Under the pieces are notes generated by a model. That model saw only the letters and a program-made list of their open reading frames with translations. It ran no database searches and was not told the DNA's origin. A program made the translations under genes and the position numbers. Positions 27,502-35,195 of a stretch of 64,000 nt of DNA are shown here, piece after piece. The stretch is from Dyella_A sp035685805. GTDB taxonomy: Bacteria; Pseudomonadota; Gammaproteobacteria; Xanthomonadales; Rhodanobacteraceae. The stretch spans positions 1 through 64,000 of the forward strand of contig NZ_DASSAB010000050.1 in assembly GCF_035685805.1 (NCBI RefSeq), in the 5' to 3' direction. Positions within the stretch are counted from its first letter, which is position 1, and each line of letters opens with the position of its first letter.

Positions 27502-28062
27502 ATGAGCCAAGCCAACGACAACAACCTGATCTGGATCGATCTGGAGATGACCGGCCTCGACACGGACGCCGATTCCATCCTGGAGATCGCCACCGTCGTC
27601 ACCGACAGGGACCTCAACATCCTGGCCGAAGGCCCGGTGTTCGCGATCCGCCACGAGCTCGACCGGCTGGAGGCGATGGACAGCTGGAACCGCAACCAGC
27701 ACAGCCGCTCGGGACTGTGGCAGCAGGTGCTCGACTCGACCACCGACCACGCCGCCGCCGAGCAGGCGACGGTGGAGTTCCTCAAGGCGTGGGTGCCGTC
27801 GGGCAAGTCGCCGATGTGCGGCAACTCGATCTGCCAGGACCGGCGCTTCATGCATCGGCAGATGCCGCGGCTGGAGCGCTACTTCCATTACCGCAACCTG
27901 GACGTCTCCACCCTCAAGGAACTCGCGCGCCGCTGGGCGCCGCAGGTGGGCAAGGGCTTCAACAAGGACTCGGCCCACACCGCGCTGTCGGACATTCGCG
28001 ACTCCATCGAGGAGTTGCGTTACTACCGCCAGCACATGGGCGCGCTTGGCGGGCTCGCCTGA
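27502..28062 (+). CDS. orn: Oligoribonuclease
   Basis: Essential 3'-5' exoribonuclease that degrades dinucleotides, including pGpG from cyclic-di-GMP breakdown. The 186-residue product has the DEDDh set: IWIDLEMTGLD, GNSICQDRRFMHRQMP and NKDSAHTALSDIRDSIEELRYYR. A GGAGG ribosome binding site sits 6 bp before ATG. It leads a tight run with folP (10-bp gap). Its link to c-di-GMP turnover complements the large diguanylate cyclase at 2.2-5.2 kb. Confidence 0.97.
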   Translation: MSQANDNNLIWIDLEMTGLDTDADSILEIATVVTDRDLNILAEGPVFAIRHELDRLEAMDSWNRNQHSRSGLWQQVLDSTTDHAAAEQATVEFLKAWVPSGKSPMCGNSICQDRRFMHRQMPRLERYFHYRNLDVSTLKELARRWAPQVGKGFNKDSAHTALSDIRDSIEELRYYRQHMGALGGLA

Positions 28063-28072
28063 GGAGGCACGC

Positions 28073-28984
28073 ATGACCGCTGCGGATCTGTTTGCCACCG
28101 TGCTCGACTGCAACGGGCGGCCGCTGACGCTGGACCGGCCGCGCGTGGTCGGCATCCTCAACGTTACCCCCGACTCGTTCTCCGACGGTGGCCGGCACGC
28201 CACGCCGGACGCGGCGGTGGCGCGTGCCGTGGAGATGCTGGAGCAGGGTGCCGACATGCTCGACATCGGCGGGGAGTCGACCCGGCCGGGTGCGGCCGAT
28301 GTCTCCGTCGACGAGGAGTTGTCGCGGGTGATCCCGGTGCTCGAGGCGCTGGCCGCACGCACCGACAAGCCGCTCTCGATCGACACCTCCAAGCCGGAGG
28401 TGATGCGTGCCGCGGTGGCTGCCGGCGCCGGCATGATCAACGACGTCTATGCGCTGCGCCGGGACGGCGCGCTGGATGCGGCGGCGGCGCTGGGCGTGCC
28501 GGTGTGCCTCATGCACATGCAGGGCGAGCCGCGCAGCATGCAGGACGCACCGGCTTACGACGACGTGGTCGGCGAGGTGCACCGCTTCCTTGCCGATCGC
28601 CTGTTCGCCTGCGAGCTGGCCGGCATGGATCGGCGCAAGGTGCTGGTCGACCCGGGCTTCGGCTTCGGCAAGACGCTGGAGCACAACCTGCAGCTGCTGC
28701 GCGAGCTGGGGCGCTTTGCCGGTCTCGGCAGTGGCGTCTACGCGGGCCTGTCGCGCAAGTCCATGATCAGCGCCATCACCGGCCGCACGCAGCCGCACGA
28801 GCGCACGGCCGGCTCGGTCGCAGCCGCGATGATCGCGGTGCAGAACGGTGCCAGGCTGGTGCGCGTGCACGACGTCGCGGCCACCGTCGACGCGCTTGCG
28901 GTGTGGCATGCGGTCGATTCGCAGCGTCCGGCGCGGCGGGTCGAGGCTGCACCGGCCGCGCCGCGCTGGCCCGACGACGATTGA
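28073..28984 (+). CDS. folP: Dihydropteroate synthase
   Basis: Condenses p-aminobenzoate with 6-hydroxymethyl-dihydropterin pyrophosphate in folate synthesis; the target of sulfonamides. The 303-residue TIM barrel has GILNVTPDSFSDGG, DIGGESTRPGA, SIDTSKPEVMRAA, INDVYALR, MHMQGEPRSMQ and VLVDPGFGFGKTLEHN, all pterin- or pyrophosphate-binding stretches. GGAGG precedes ATG 28073. A proline/arginine-rich C-terminal tail of about 25 residues extends beyond the barrel. folP followed by glmM is a common gammaproteobacterial order, kept here with a 53-bp gap. Confidence 0.97.
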   Translation: MTAADLFATVLDCNGRPLTLDRPRVVGILNVTPDSFSDGGRHATPDAAVARAVEMLEQGADMLDIGGESTRPGAADVSVDEELSRVIPVLEALAARTDKPLSIDTSKPEVMRAAVAAGAGMINDVYALRRDGALDAAAALGVPVCLMHMQGEPRSMQDAPAYDDVVGEVHRFLADRLFACELAGMDRRKVLVDPGFGFGKTLEHNLQLLRELGRFAGLGSGVYAGLSRKSMISAITGRTQPHERTAGSVAAAMIAVQNGARLVRVHDVAATVDALAVWHAVDSQRPARRVEAAPAAPRWPDDD

Positions 28985-29037
28985 TCGCCGGTGCCCGCCG
29001 GACCGGCGGGTACGGCATTCGAATGAAGGAATCATCC

Positions 29038-30396
29038 ATGACACAACGCAAGTACTTCGGTACCGACGGCATTCGCGGCCGCGTCGGCCAGTGGCCGATC
29101 AGCGCCGACTTCATGTTGCGCCTGGGACGCGCCGCCGGCGCCGTGCTGGCCGGCCAGAGCACGCAGCGGCGTCCCGCCGTGGTGATCGGCAAGGACACGC
29201 GGATCTCCGGCTACATGTTCGAATCCGCGCTGGAAGCCGGGCTGGTGGCGGCGGGCGTCGACGTGCGTCTGCTCGGCCCGATCCCGACGCCGGCCGTCGC
29301 CTTCCTGACCCGGTCGCTGCGGGCACAGGCGGGGATCGTCATCAGCGCCTCGCACAACCCGTACGACGACAACGGCATCAAGTTCTTCTCCGCCACGGGA
29401 GAGAAACTCTCCGACGAAATCGAATCAGCGATCGAGGCCGAGCTGGAACGCGATTTCGCAACCGTACCCTCCGAGCGTCTGGGCAAGGCCAGCCGCGTGG
29501 ACAACGCCGTGGCCCGCTATGCCGAATCGTGCAAGGCCACCCTGGCGGAGGACTTCAGCCTGCGCGGCATGAAGATCGTGCTCGATTGCGCACACGGCGC
29601 CACCTACCAGGTGGCTCCCCAGGTGTTCGCCGAGCTGGGCGCCGACGTGAGCGCCATCGGCGACGAGCCGGACGGCTTCAACATCAATCGTGAGGTCGGC
29701 TCGACCCACCCGCAGGCGTTGTGCAAGGCGGTGGTGGAGCAGGGGGCGGATATTGGCATCGCCTTCGACGGTGACGGTGATCGCGTGTTGCTGGTCGATC
29801 GCTACGGCGTGCTCGCCGACGGCGACGACATTCTCTACGTGCTGGCGCAGAGCTGGCGTTCGCGCGGATTGCTCAAGGGCCCGGTAGTCGGCACGTTGAT
29901 GAGCAATTACGGTCTGGAGCAGGCGCTGGAATCGATCCAGGTGCCGCTGATCCGCGCCAACGTGGGCGACCGGTTCGTGCTGCAGCAACTGCGCGCCCAC
30001 GACGGCGTGCTGGGCGGCGAAACGTCCGGCCACATCCTGTGCCTCGATCGTGGCACCACCGGCGACGGCATCGTCGCTGCCCTGGCCGTGCTGGAGGCGC
30101 TGGCGCATGCCGGGCAGGATCTGTCGGAAGCGCGCCGGGAGCTGGCCAAGCTGCCGCAGGTGATGCTGAACGTGTGCGTCAGCGGCAATGCGCGCGAGGT
30201 GCTCGAGCATGGTTCGGTCACCGCGGCGTTGAGCGAGGGCCAGCGCCAGCTCGAAGGGCGGGGGCGGGTGTTCCTGCGCGCGTCCGGTACCGAGCCGGTG
30301 GTGCGCGTGACGGTCGAATCCGCCGACGCCGCCGAGGTGCAGGCGTTGGCGCAGGCGCTGGCGGACGTCGTAAAATCCGCAGCCGAACGCTCGTGA
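29038..30396 (+). CDS. glmM: Phosphoglucosamine mutase
   Basis: Interconverts glucosamine-6-phosphate and glucosamine-1-phosphate for UDP-GlcNAc, peptidoglycan and LPS synthesis. The 452-residue protein begins RKYFGTDGIRGRVG as expected. The phosphoserine loop ISASHNPYDDNGIKFF has its active serine near residue 105, the Mg site is FDGDGDRVLLVD, and the sugar loop GGETSGHI and C-terminal phosphate loop RASGTEPVVRV are present. ATG 29038 is chosen (AAGGA 7 bp upstream) over the in-frame ATG at 29023 that would overlap the ribosome binding site. Confidence 0.97.
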   Translation: MTQRKYFGTDGIRGRVGQWPISADFMLRLGRAAGAVLAGQSTQRRPAVVIGKDTRISGYMFESALEAGLVAAGVDVRLLGPIPTPAVAFLTRSLRAQAGIVISASHNPYDDNGIKFFSATGEKLSDEIESAIEAELERDFATVPSERLGKASRVDNAVARYAESCKATLAEDFSLRGMKIVLDCAHGATYQVAPQVFAELGADVSAIGDEPDGFNINREVGSTHPQALCKAVVEQGADIGIAFDGDGDRVLLVDRYGVLADGDDILYVLAQSWRSRGLLKGPVVGTLMSNYGLEQALESIQVPLIRANVGDRFVLQQLRAHDGVLGGETSGHILCLDRGTTGDGIVAALAVLEALAHAGQDLSEARRELAKLPQVMLNVCVSGNAREVLEHGSVTAALSEGQRQLEGRGRVFLRASGTEPVVRVTVESADAAEVQALAQALADVVKSAAERS

Positions 30397-30498
30397 GCCT
30401 GCTGTTGCCGTAACCCAGGTCGCCAAGGATTGGCCCGACGTGCCCCGCCCGCTGCGGTGGCGGATCAAATCGACCGCACGCCAACCTGGAGTTGCCTC

Positions 30499-31434
30499 AT
30501 GAAAAACGTTCCCACCCTCGATATCCGTCGCTACGACACCGATCGCGAAGCCTTCGTGGCCGAGCTCGGCGCGGCGTACCGGGAGTTCGGCTTCTGCTGC
30601 ATCAGCGGGCACGGTATCGACCGGGCGCTGATCGACGGCGCCTACGAGGTGTTCCAGCGCTTCTTCGCGCTGCCGACCGAGACCAAGATGAAGTACCACG
30701 TGGCCGGCTCCGGTGGCGCCCGCGGGTATACGCCATTCAAGGTCGAGACCGCCAAGGACAGTGCGCACCCCGACCTGAAGGAGTTCTGGCACATCGGGCG
30801 GGAGATTCCGCGCGACTCGACCTTCGCCGACGTGATGCCGCCGAACCTGTGGCCAGCGGAGGTGCCCGACTTCAAGGCCTGCGGCTATGGCCTGTTTGAG
30901 GCGCTGGACCAGCTCGGTAGTCGCGTGTTGCGCGCGCTGGCCCTGCATGTGGGACTGCCGGAGAACTACTTCGAGGACAAGACCGACCTCGGCAATTCGA
31001 TCCTGCGGCCGATCCACTATCCGCCGATCACCCAGGACGATATCCCCAACGTGCGCGCCGGCGCGCACGAGGACATCAACTTCATCACGCTGCTGGTGGG
31101 CGCCAGCGCAGAAGGTCTGGAGGTGCTTACCCGCGAGGGCGAGTGGCTTCCGATCACCACGGAAGGCGACGCGATCGTGGTCAACATCGGCGACATGCTG
31201 CAGCGGCTGACCAACCACGTGTACCCGTCCACCACTCACCGCGTGGTCAATCCGCAGAACGAGAACGCGCGCAAGCCCCGCTACTCGGTGCCGTACTTCC
31301 TGCACCCCAATCCCGACGTCGTGCTCGACCCGGTGCCGGAGTGCATCAGTGCGGAGAACCCGAGTCGCTACGAGAGCTCGATCACGTCGCACGAGTACCT
31401 GCTGCAGCGTCTGCGCGAGATCAAGTTGATCTGA
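30499..31434 (+). CDS. 2-oxoglutarate/Fe(II) oxygenase, isopenicillin N synthase-like family
   Basis: A 311-residue double-stranded beta-helix oxygenase. The N-terminal DIOX_N region (FGFCCISGHGIDRALIDGAYEVFQRFFALP) is followed by the catalytic core with the metal triad His190, Asp192 (AHEDIN) and His247 (STTHRVVNP), and the 2-oxoglutarate-binding Arg261-Tyr-Ser263 motif. The substrate is unknown; the family includes hydroxylases of amino acids and small metabolites, and the presence of the R-x-S motif argues for 2-oxoglutarate use rather than true IPNS chemistry. It follows glmM by 102 bp and converges on a second oxygenase-like gene. Confidence 0.88.
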   Translation: MKNVPTLDIRRYDTDREAFVAELGAAYREFGFCCISGHGIDRALIDGAYEVFQRFFALPTETKMKYHVAGSGGARGYTPFKVETAKDSAHPDLKEFWHIGREIPRDSTFADVMPPNLWPAEVPDFKACGYGLFEALDQLGSRVLRALALHVGLPENYFEDKTDLGNSILRPIHYPPITQDDIPNVRAGAHEDINFITLLVGASAEGLEVLTREGEWLPITTEGDAIVVNIGDMLQRLTNHVYPSTTHRVVNPQNENARKPRYSVPYFLHPNPDVVLDPVPECISAENPSRYESSITSHEYLLQRLREIKLI

Positions 31435-31534
31435 TCGCGCTCGGGGCGATGCGGCAGGGCCAAGTAGCCGTACACAACCGTCGGTGTGGTGTATGCCGGC
31501 GGGCTCTCGCGTTCGTGCCGGCGAGCGCGGACGC

Positions 31535-32215
31535 TCAGGCCATCCAGAAGAACACCGCGGTCATTCGCTTGGAGGCCATGCCGTCCAGGCCCCAGTAGGC
31601 CGATGCGCTGTGGATGATGTTGGCCTTGTAGACCAGCAGTCGGTTGTATCGGTGCGCCACCCGGACGTCCTCCACGAATGCCGTGGGCGCGACGAAGCGG
31701 TTGCCCAGCGCGTCGACCAGGTTGCGGTGCGGCGGCATCACCATGTTGCCGCTCAGCTGTCCGTTGGGCATGCGCTGGCGAAAGAAGCTGGTGCCGCAGC
31801 GGTCGGGCACGTCCGGGTTCAGATAGAGCACGGCGGCGTAGCGGCACAGGTCGAGCGAATCGGTATGTGGCTTGATCGCTCCCTCCGCGGAACCGACCAC
31901 CTGCACACAATTGTGGTTCAGATGCTGTCCCTGCGCCGTCTGCCCGACCCACAGCCGCTTCGCCCCGGTCAGCTCGCACACCCGGGCCTCCAGCGGCGTG
32001 AGCTCGTCCGCCAACAGCGCCTCCGGTGCGCGCATGCCCGGCCAGACTTCACCGGTAGTGGGATAGCCGTATTCCCATTCGGTCTTGTCCAGGCAGCGCT
32101 GGCGCACCTTCGCAGGCTGCGCCAGCACATCGTCGATGACCCAGTAGTCGCGCCCCTCGGTCGGCTTCCGATAGGGCAGGGGGCGCATCGCCGGATGCTG
32201 CGGAAACAGGGACAT
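31535..32215 (-). CDS. DUF6445-type putative 2OG-Fe(II) oxygenase-like protein
   Basis: A 226-residue protein whose core resembles small Fe(II)/2-oxoglutarate oxygenases: IKPHTDSLDLCRYAAVLYLNPD has the His-x-Asp pair, GGTSFFRQR-like CGTSFFRQRMPNG follows, and the distal His is in KANIIHSASAYWG. Proteins with this SFFRxR block are annotated DUF6445 in relatives, often near SapC/tryptophan halogenase-type genes; none of these is here. The ATG at 32215 is the more plausible start; an in-frame ATG at 32245 would add ten residues. The function is unassigned. Confidence 0.7.
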   Translation of the reverse strand: MSLFPQHPAMRPLPYRKPTEGRDYWVIDDVLAQPAKVRQRCLDKTEWEYGYPTTGEVWPGMRAPEALLADELTPLEARVCELTGAKRLWVGQTAQGQHLNHNCVQVVGSAEGAIKPHTDSLDLCRYAAVLYLNPDVPDRCGTSFFRQRMPNGQLSGNMVMPPHRNLVDALGNRFVAPTAFVEDVRVAHRYNRLLVYKANIIHSASAYWGLDGMASKRMTAVFFWMA

Positions 32216-32288
32216 GGGGCACTCGTTTCGGGGCACAGGCGCCACACGTTAGCGCAAGCCTCGTCGGCGGGGCAGCGCCGGCGGCGGG

Positions 32289-33098
32289 TCAATCCTGCTG
32301 ATTGCGGTAGCGGGCCGACTCCCGTGCCGACAGCCACAGTGTCAGGCGGTCAGGCATGCACTGCGCCAGCGCCTTGATCACCCGGTTGATCCGACCGGGC
32401 ACCCAGGTCACGCGGCCGCGCTCCACGGCGTCGATGCCCTGGCGTGCGACCTCGTCGGCGCCAAGCCACATGAAGCGCGGCATCGCGTTCATCTTTTCAC
32501 GCGTCCCGGTGACGTCGTGGAATTCGGACCACGTGAAGCCCGGGCACAGGGCGCAGACGTGGACACCGGCCGCGCGGTTCTCGAGCGCGAGTGACTGGGA
32601 CAGCGTGATCAGGTAAGCCTTGGACGCGCCGTAAAGCGTGTGGCCGGCGGTGCCGGGTACATAGCCGGCGAGAGACGCGACGTTGATCACCCGGCCGTAG
32701 CCGCGTTCGCGCATGCCCGGCAACAGGTGCCAGGCCAGCTCGGTGGGTGCGGTCATCATCACCTGGACAAACGCCGCATGGGCTGGCCACGGGTTCGCCA
32801 CCAGCGTGCCGGGCAGGCCGTAGCCGGCATTGTTGATGAGCCAGTCCACTTTCAGTTGGCGCGCGTTGAGTTCTTCCGCGAGCCTGGCTGGCGCGTCGGC
32901 ATCGGCGAGGTCCGCCGCCAGCACCGTGCAACGGGTTCCATGGGCAAGCAACAGTTCGGCGGCCAGCGTCTCCATGCGCTCTGCCCGCCGCGCAACGAGC
33001 ACCAGATCGTGTCCCCGCGCGGCGAGTGCCATGGCGAACGCCCGCCCGATGCCGGCAGAGGCACCAGTGACAAGGCTGAGAGGTCGCACGGGCGTCAT
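32289..33098 (-). CDS. Short-chain dehydrogenase/reductase (SDR)
   Basis: A 269-residue classical SDR. The NAD(P)-binding motif is LVTGASAGIGRAFA, the adenine-pocket motif DLADAD, the NNAG motif NNAGYGLPG, and the catalytic set is Ser (NVASLAGY), Tyr and Lys (YGASKAYL). The basic residues after the second strand (VARRAERME) suggest NADPH. It resembles the DltE/YqjQ-type SDRs of unknown substrate with a C-terminal VxxGRxN segment (VTWVPGRINRVIKAL). AAGGTG precedes ATG 33098. It is divergent from tpiA, 116 bp apart. Confidence 0.9.
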   Translation of the reverse strand: MTPVRPLSLVTGASAGIGRAFAMALAARGHDLVLVARRAERMETLAAELLLAHGTRCTVLAADLADADAPARLAEELNARQLKVDWLINNAGYGLPGTLVANPWPAHAAFVQVMMTAPTELAWHLLPGMRERGYGRVINVASLAGYVPGTAGHTLYGASKAYLITLSQSLALENRAAGVHVCALCPGFTWSEFHDVTGTREKMNAMPRFMWLGADEVARQGIDAVERGRVTWVPGRINRVIKALAQCMPDRLTLWLSARESARYRNQQD

Positions 33099-33214
33099 GG
33101 CGTTCACCTTGAAAGAAGACCGCCATCTTGCCGGCGGGTGCCAACGCAGTGCCAGCCCCGATTGCCCGCGGACGGGATGCATCGCTAAGCTCGCATCTTT
33201 TTGCGGAGCCCACC

Positions 33215-33982
33215 ATGCGCAAGAAGCTGGTCGCTGGAAACTGGAAAATGCACGGCAGCCGCTCGATGGCCGCGGCCCTGGTGCGGGAGCTGGCGACCCA
33301 GCGCCCGGACGACGTGGACGTACTGCTGATGCCGCCGTTTCCCTATCTCGCGCTGGTCGATGAGCTCGCCGGCGGGTCCGGCATCTCACTCGGCGCCCAG
33401 GACCTGAGCGAGCACGAAGGGCAGGGCGCGTTCACTGGCGAGGTTTCCGCGGCAATGCTGGCCGACGCCGGCGCCGCCTGGGTGCTGGTGGGCCACTCGG
33501 AGCGTCGGCAGTACCACGGTGAGAGCGATGCGCTGGTGGCAAGGAAATTTGCCGCCGCCCGCGCCGGTGGACTCACGCCGATCCTCTGCGTGGGCGAAAC
33601 GCGGGAAGAACGCGAATCCGGCAGCACCGAGCAGGTTATCCAGCGCCAGCTGACGGCGGTGATCGAGGCGATTGGCATTGCGGCATTCGATACCGCCGTG
33701 ATCGCCTACGAGCCGGTGTGGGCGATCGGTACCGGGCTAACCGCCAGCCCCGAGCAGGCGCAGCAGGTGCACGCGTTCATTCGTAGCCAACTCGCGAAGT
33801 ACGATGTTATGATCAGCGGTCTGACTCGCCTGCTTTACGGCGGCAGTGTCAAGGCAGCCAACGCGGCGGATCTGTTCGCGCAGCCGGATGTCGATGGCGG
33901 CCTGGTCGGCGGAGCCTGTCTCCAGGCCGGCGAATTTCTGGGTATTTGTGCGGCCGCACACAGAGCGCAACGGAATCCATAA
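33215..33982 (+). CDS. tpiA: Triosephosphate isomerase
   Basis: Glycolytic/gluconeogenic interconversion of dihydroxyacetone phosphate and glyceraldehyde-3-phosphate. The 255-residue TIM barrel has the catalytic Lys in GNWKMHG, the electrophilic His in VGHSERRQYHGE, the catalytic Glu in AYEPVWAIGTG and the phosphate loop LYGGSVKAANA. The length is normal. It is followed after 3 bp by secG, the standard gammaproteobacterial arrangement. Confidence 0.98.
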   Translation: MRKKLVAGNWKMHGSRSMAAALVRELATQRPDDVDVLLMPPFPYLALVDELAGGSGISLGAQDLSEHEGQGAFTGEVSAAMLADAGAAWVLVGHSERRQYHGESDALVARKFAAARAGGLTPILCVGETREERESGSTEQVIQRQLTAVIEAIGIAAFDTAVIAYEPVWAIGTGLTASPEQAQQVHAFIRSQLAKYDVMISGLTRLLYGGSVKAANAADLFAQPDVDGGLVGGACLQAGEFLGICAAAHRAQRNP

Positions 33983-33985
33983 ACG

Positions 33986-34417
33986 ATGTTCGTCATCTTC
34001 AGCGTCTTTTACATCCTGGTCGCCGCATCGATGATCGTGTTGATCCTGATGCAGCGCGGCGCAGGCGCCGATGCCGGCTCCGGCTTCGGCGGCGGCGCGT
34101 CGGCCACGGTGTTCGGCGCCCGCGGCTCCTCCAACTTCATGAGCCGTGCTACCGCGGTGCTGGCCGGGTTGTTTTTCCTGCTCAGCCTCGGCATGGGCAT
34201 CTATCTCAGCCGTAGTGGTGCGCCGCAGGCCTCCAGCGACGACCTCGGCGTGATGGCGGGGCTTGCCAAGAAGGCGCCGGCAACCCAGAATGCGCAGCCC
34301 GCCGCTCCGGTGAACAGTGATGTTCCCCAGGCAGCGAAGCCGGCTGGTAGCGACGTACCTGCCGCACCGGCGGCAAACGATGGCAGCGTGCCGGCAGCGG
34401 CGGCTTCCTCGAAGTAG
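33986..34417 (+). CDS. secG: Protein-export membrane protein SecG
   Basis: Small auxiliary subunit of the SecYEG translocon. The 143-residue product has two transmembrane helices (FVIFSVFYILVAASMIVLILMQ and ATAVLAGLFFLLSLGMGIYL) flanking the conserved cytoplasmic loop RGAGADAGSGFGGGASATVFGARGSSNFM. A long, low-complexity Ala/Pro/Asn tail of about 65 residues follows, typical of xanthomonad-like SecG. It starts 3 bp after tpiA, and tRNA-Leu follows 15 bp after its stop, so the three are probably co-transcribed. Confidence 0.96.
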   Translation: MFVIFSVFYILVAASMIVLILMQRGAGADAGSGFGGGASATVFGARGSSNFMSRATAVLAGLFFLLSLGMGIYLSRSGAPQASSDDLGVMAGLAKKAPATQNAQPAAPVNSDVPQAAKPAGSDVPAAPAANDGSVPAAAASSK

Positions 34418-34432
34418 AAAGGCAAGACACCT

Positions 34433-34517
34433 GCCCAGGTGGCGGAATTGGTAGACGCACTACCTTGAGGTGGTAGCGACTTAGGTCGTGGGGGTTCGAG
34501 TCCCCCCTTGGGCACCA
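34433..34517 (+). tRNA. leuU: tRNA-Leu(GAG)
   Basis: An 85-base class II tRNA with encoded CCA. The acceptor arms GCCCAGG and CTTGGGC pair (one G-U), with discriminator A. The anticodon stem CTACC/GGTAG encloses TTGAGGT, giving anticodon GAG. The T-arm is GGGGG TTCGAGT CCCCC. It lies 15 bp after secG, as in many gammaproteobacteria, but the nuo operon that often follows is missing. Confidence 0.98.
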
Positions 34518-34549
34518 ACAGACAGCACCCGGCCTCGTGCCGGCGAAAG

Positions 34550-34573
34550 CCGCCCCATCGGGGCGGTTTTTTT
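34550..34573 (+). terminator. Rho-independent terminator of tpiA-secG-tRNA-Leu
   Basis: CCGCCCC (34550-34556) and GGGGCGG (34560-34566) form a 7-bp GC stem with loop ATC, followed by seven T residues. It is 32 bp after the tRNA CCA end and is one of the clearest intrinsic terminators in the window. Confidence 0.92.
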
Positions 34574-34607
34574 GTGTGCGGCGGGTCGCGATAGCGGCGT
34601 CGGACGG

Positions 34608-34638
34608 TTGTGCAGACGGTGTGAAGGCTTGCTAGGAT
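34608..34638 (+). promoter_or_regulatory. Candidate extended -10 promoter upstream of a small ORF
   Basis: TTGTGC (34608-34613) could serve as a weak -35 and TGCTAGGAT (34630-34638) is an extended -10 (TGn plus TAGGAT) 19 bp downstream. The predicted start point near 34645 is 33 bp before a small reading frame with a ribosome binding site. Prediction from consensus only. Confidence 0.4.
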
Positions 34639-34677
34639 GCAGGCACGGTCGCGCAGGGGCGTCCGTGGAGAGTTCAC

Positions 34678-34875
34678 ATGCAGACATATCTTGCGCAGTC
34701 CGCGTTTCGCCGCGGCCTGCGGTTGTTTGCAGGGATGCTGGCCGGCCTTCGGGCGCGACCGTCGACGCATGAAGCGCCTCAACCGGCCAATGACCTGGTG
34801 TCCTGGTGCTCGCCCGCGCGTACGCGGCGTGGCGACGAGATGGCGCGGAGCCGTCAGATGGAATCGCTGCACTAG
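34678..34875 (+). CDS. Possible 65-residue small protein
   Basis: A short reading frame (ATG 34678 to TAG) with a good ribosome binding site (GGAGAG, 5-bp spacing) and a candidate extended -10 promoter upstream. The product opens with an amphipathic basic segment (LAQSAFRRGLRLFAGMLAGLRARP) and has a polar, charged C-terminal half. No homologue is recognised. It lies alone between the tRNA-Leu terminator and the leader of the NarL-type regulator gene. The translation signals support it; the ordinary composition of the protein leaves doubt. Confidence 0.4.
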   Translation: MQTYLAQSAFRRGLRLFAGMLAGLRARPSTHEAPQPANDLVSWCSPARTRRGDEMARSRQMESLH

Positions 34876-35195
34876 CCGACATTCACTTTGCGGGCAGATG
34901 CTGCGGGTAGATCGCCTGCGGCGCGACCTCGTGCCATCCGTTGTCATCGCCGGCCGCGTCGGCGGTCAATGGAGCACGATCACTGTAGGTCGATGCTGAC
35001 AGCGCGCTATGCTTGCAACTGGCAATCTCCCGGATGCGCTGGTCAGGGAGCACGATCCGGCGCGCCATGCAACGCTGAGATTCGGGATCTTCGCCGGATA
35101 GGTCGCAGGAGTCCCGCGACCGCCTGGCGCTCAGCGCCTACACATGCTGCGGCTGCCGGGTACGGCACCGCGCTCATCACCCAAGGAGGGTAGAA
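34876..35195 (+). other. 320-bp non-coding leader upstream of the GacA/UvrY-type regulator
   Basis: No convincing gene is seen. Two small hairpins lie close to the regulator start: GGTCGC (35101-35106) with GCGACC (35116-35121), whose loop contains AGGAG, and GGCGC/GCGCC at 35126-35138. GGA triplets in A(N)GGA context occur near 34969, 35044, 35107 and in the ribosome binding site itself. Together they could represent an RsmA/CsrA-responsive 5' untranslated region, but this is a weak motif and is not asserted as function. Confidence 0.35.

Noticed and set aside
34883..35068. Minus-strand 61-codon frame in the leader of the NarL-type regulator
   Set aside because: No ribosome binding site, overlapping the opposite leader, ordinary composition; not supported as a gene.
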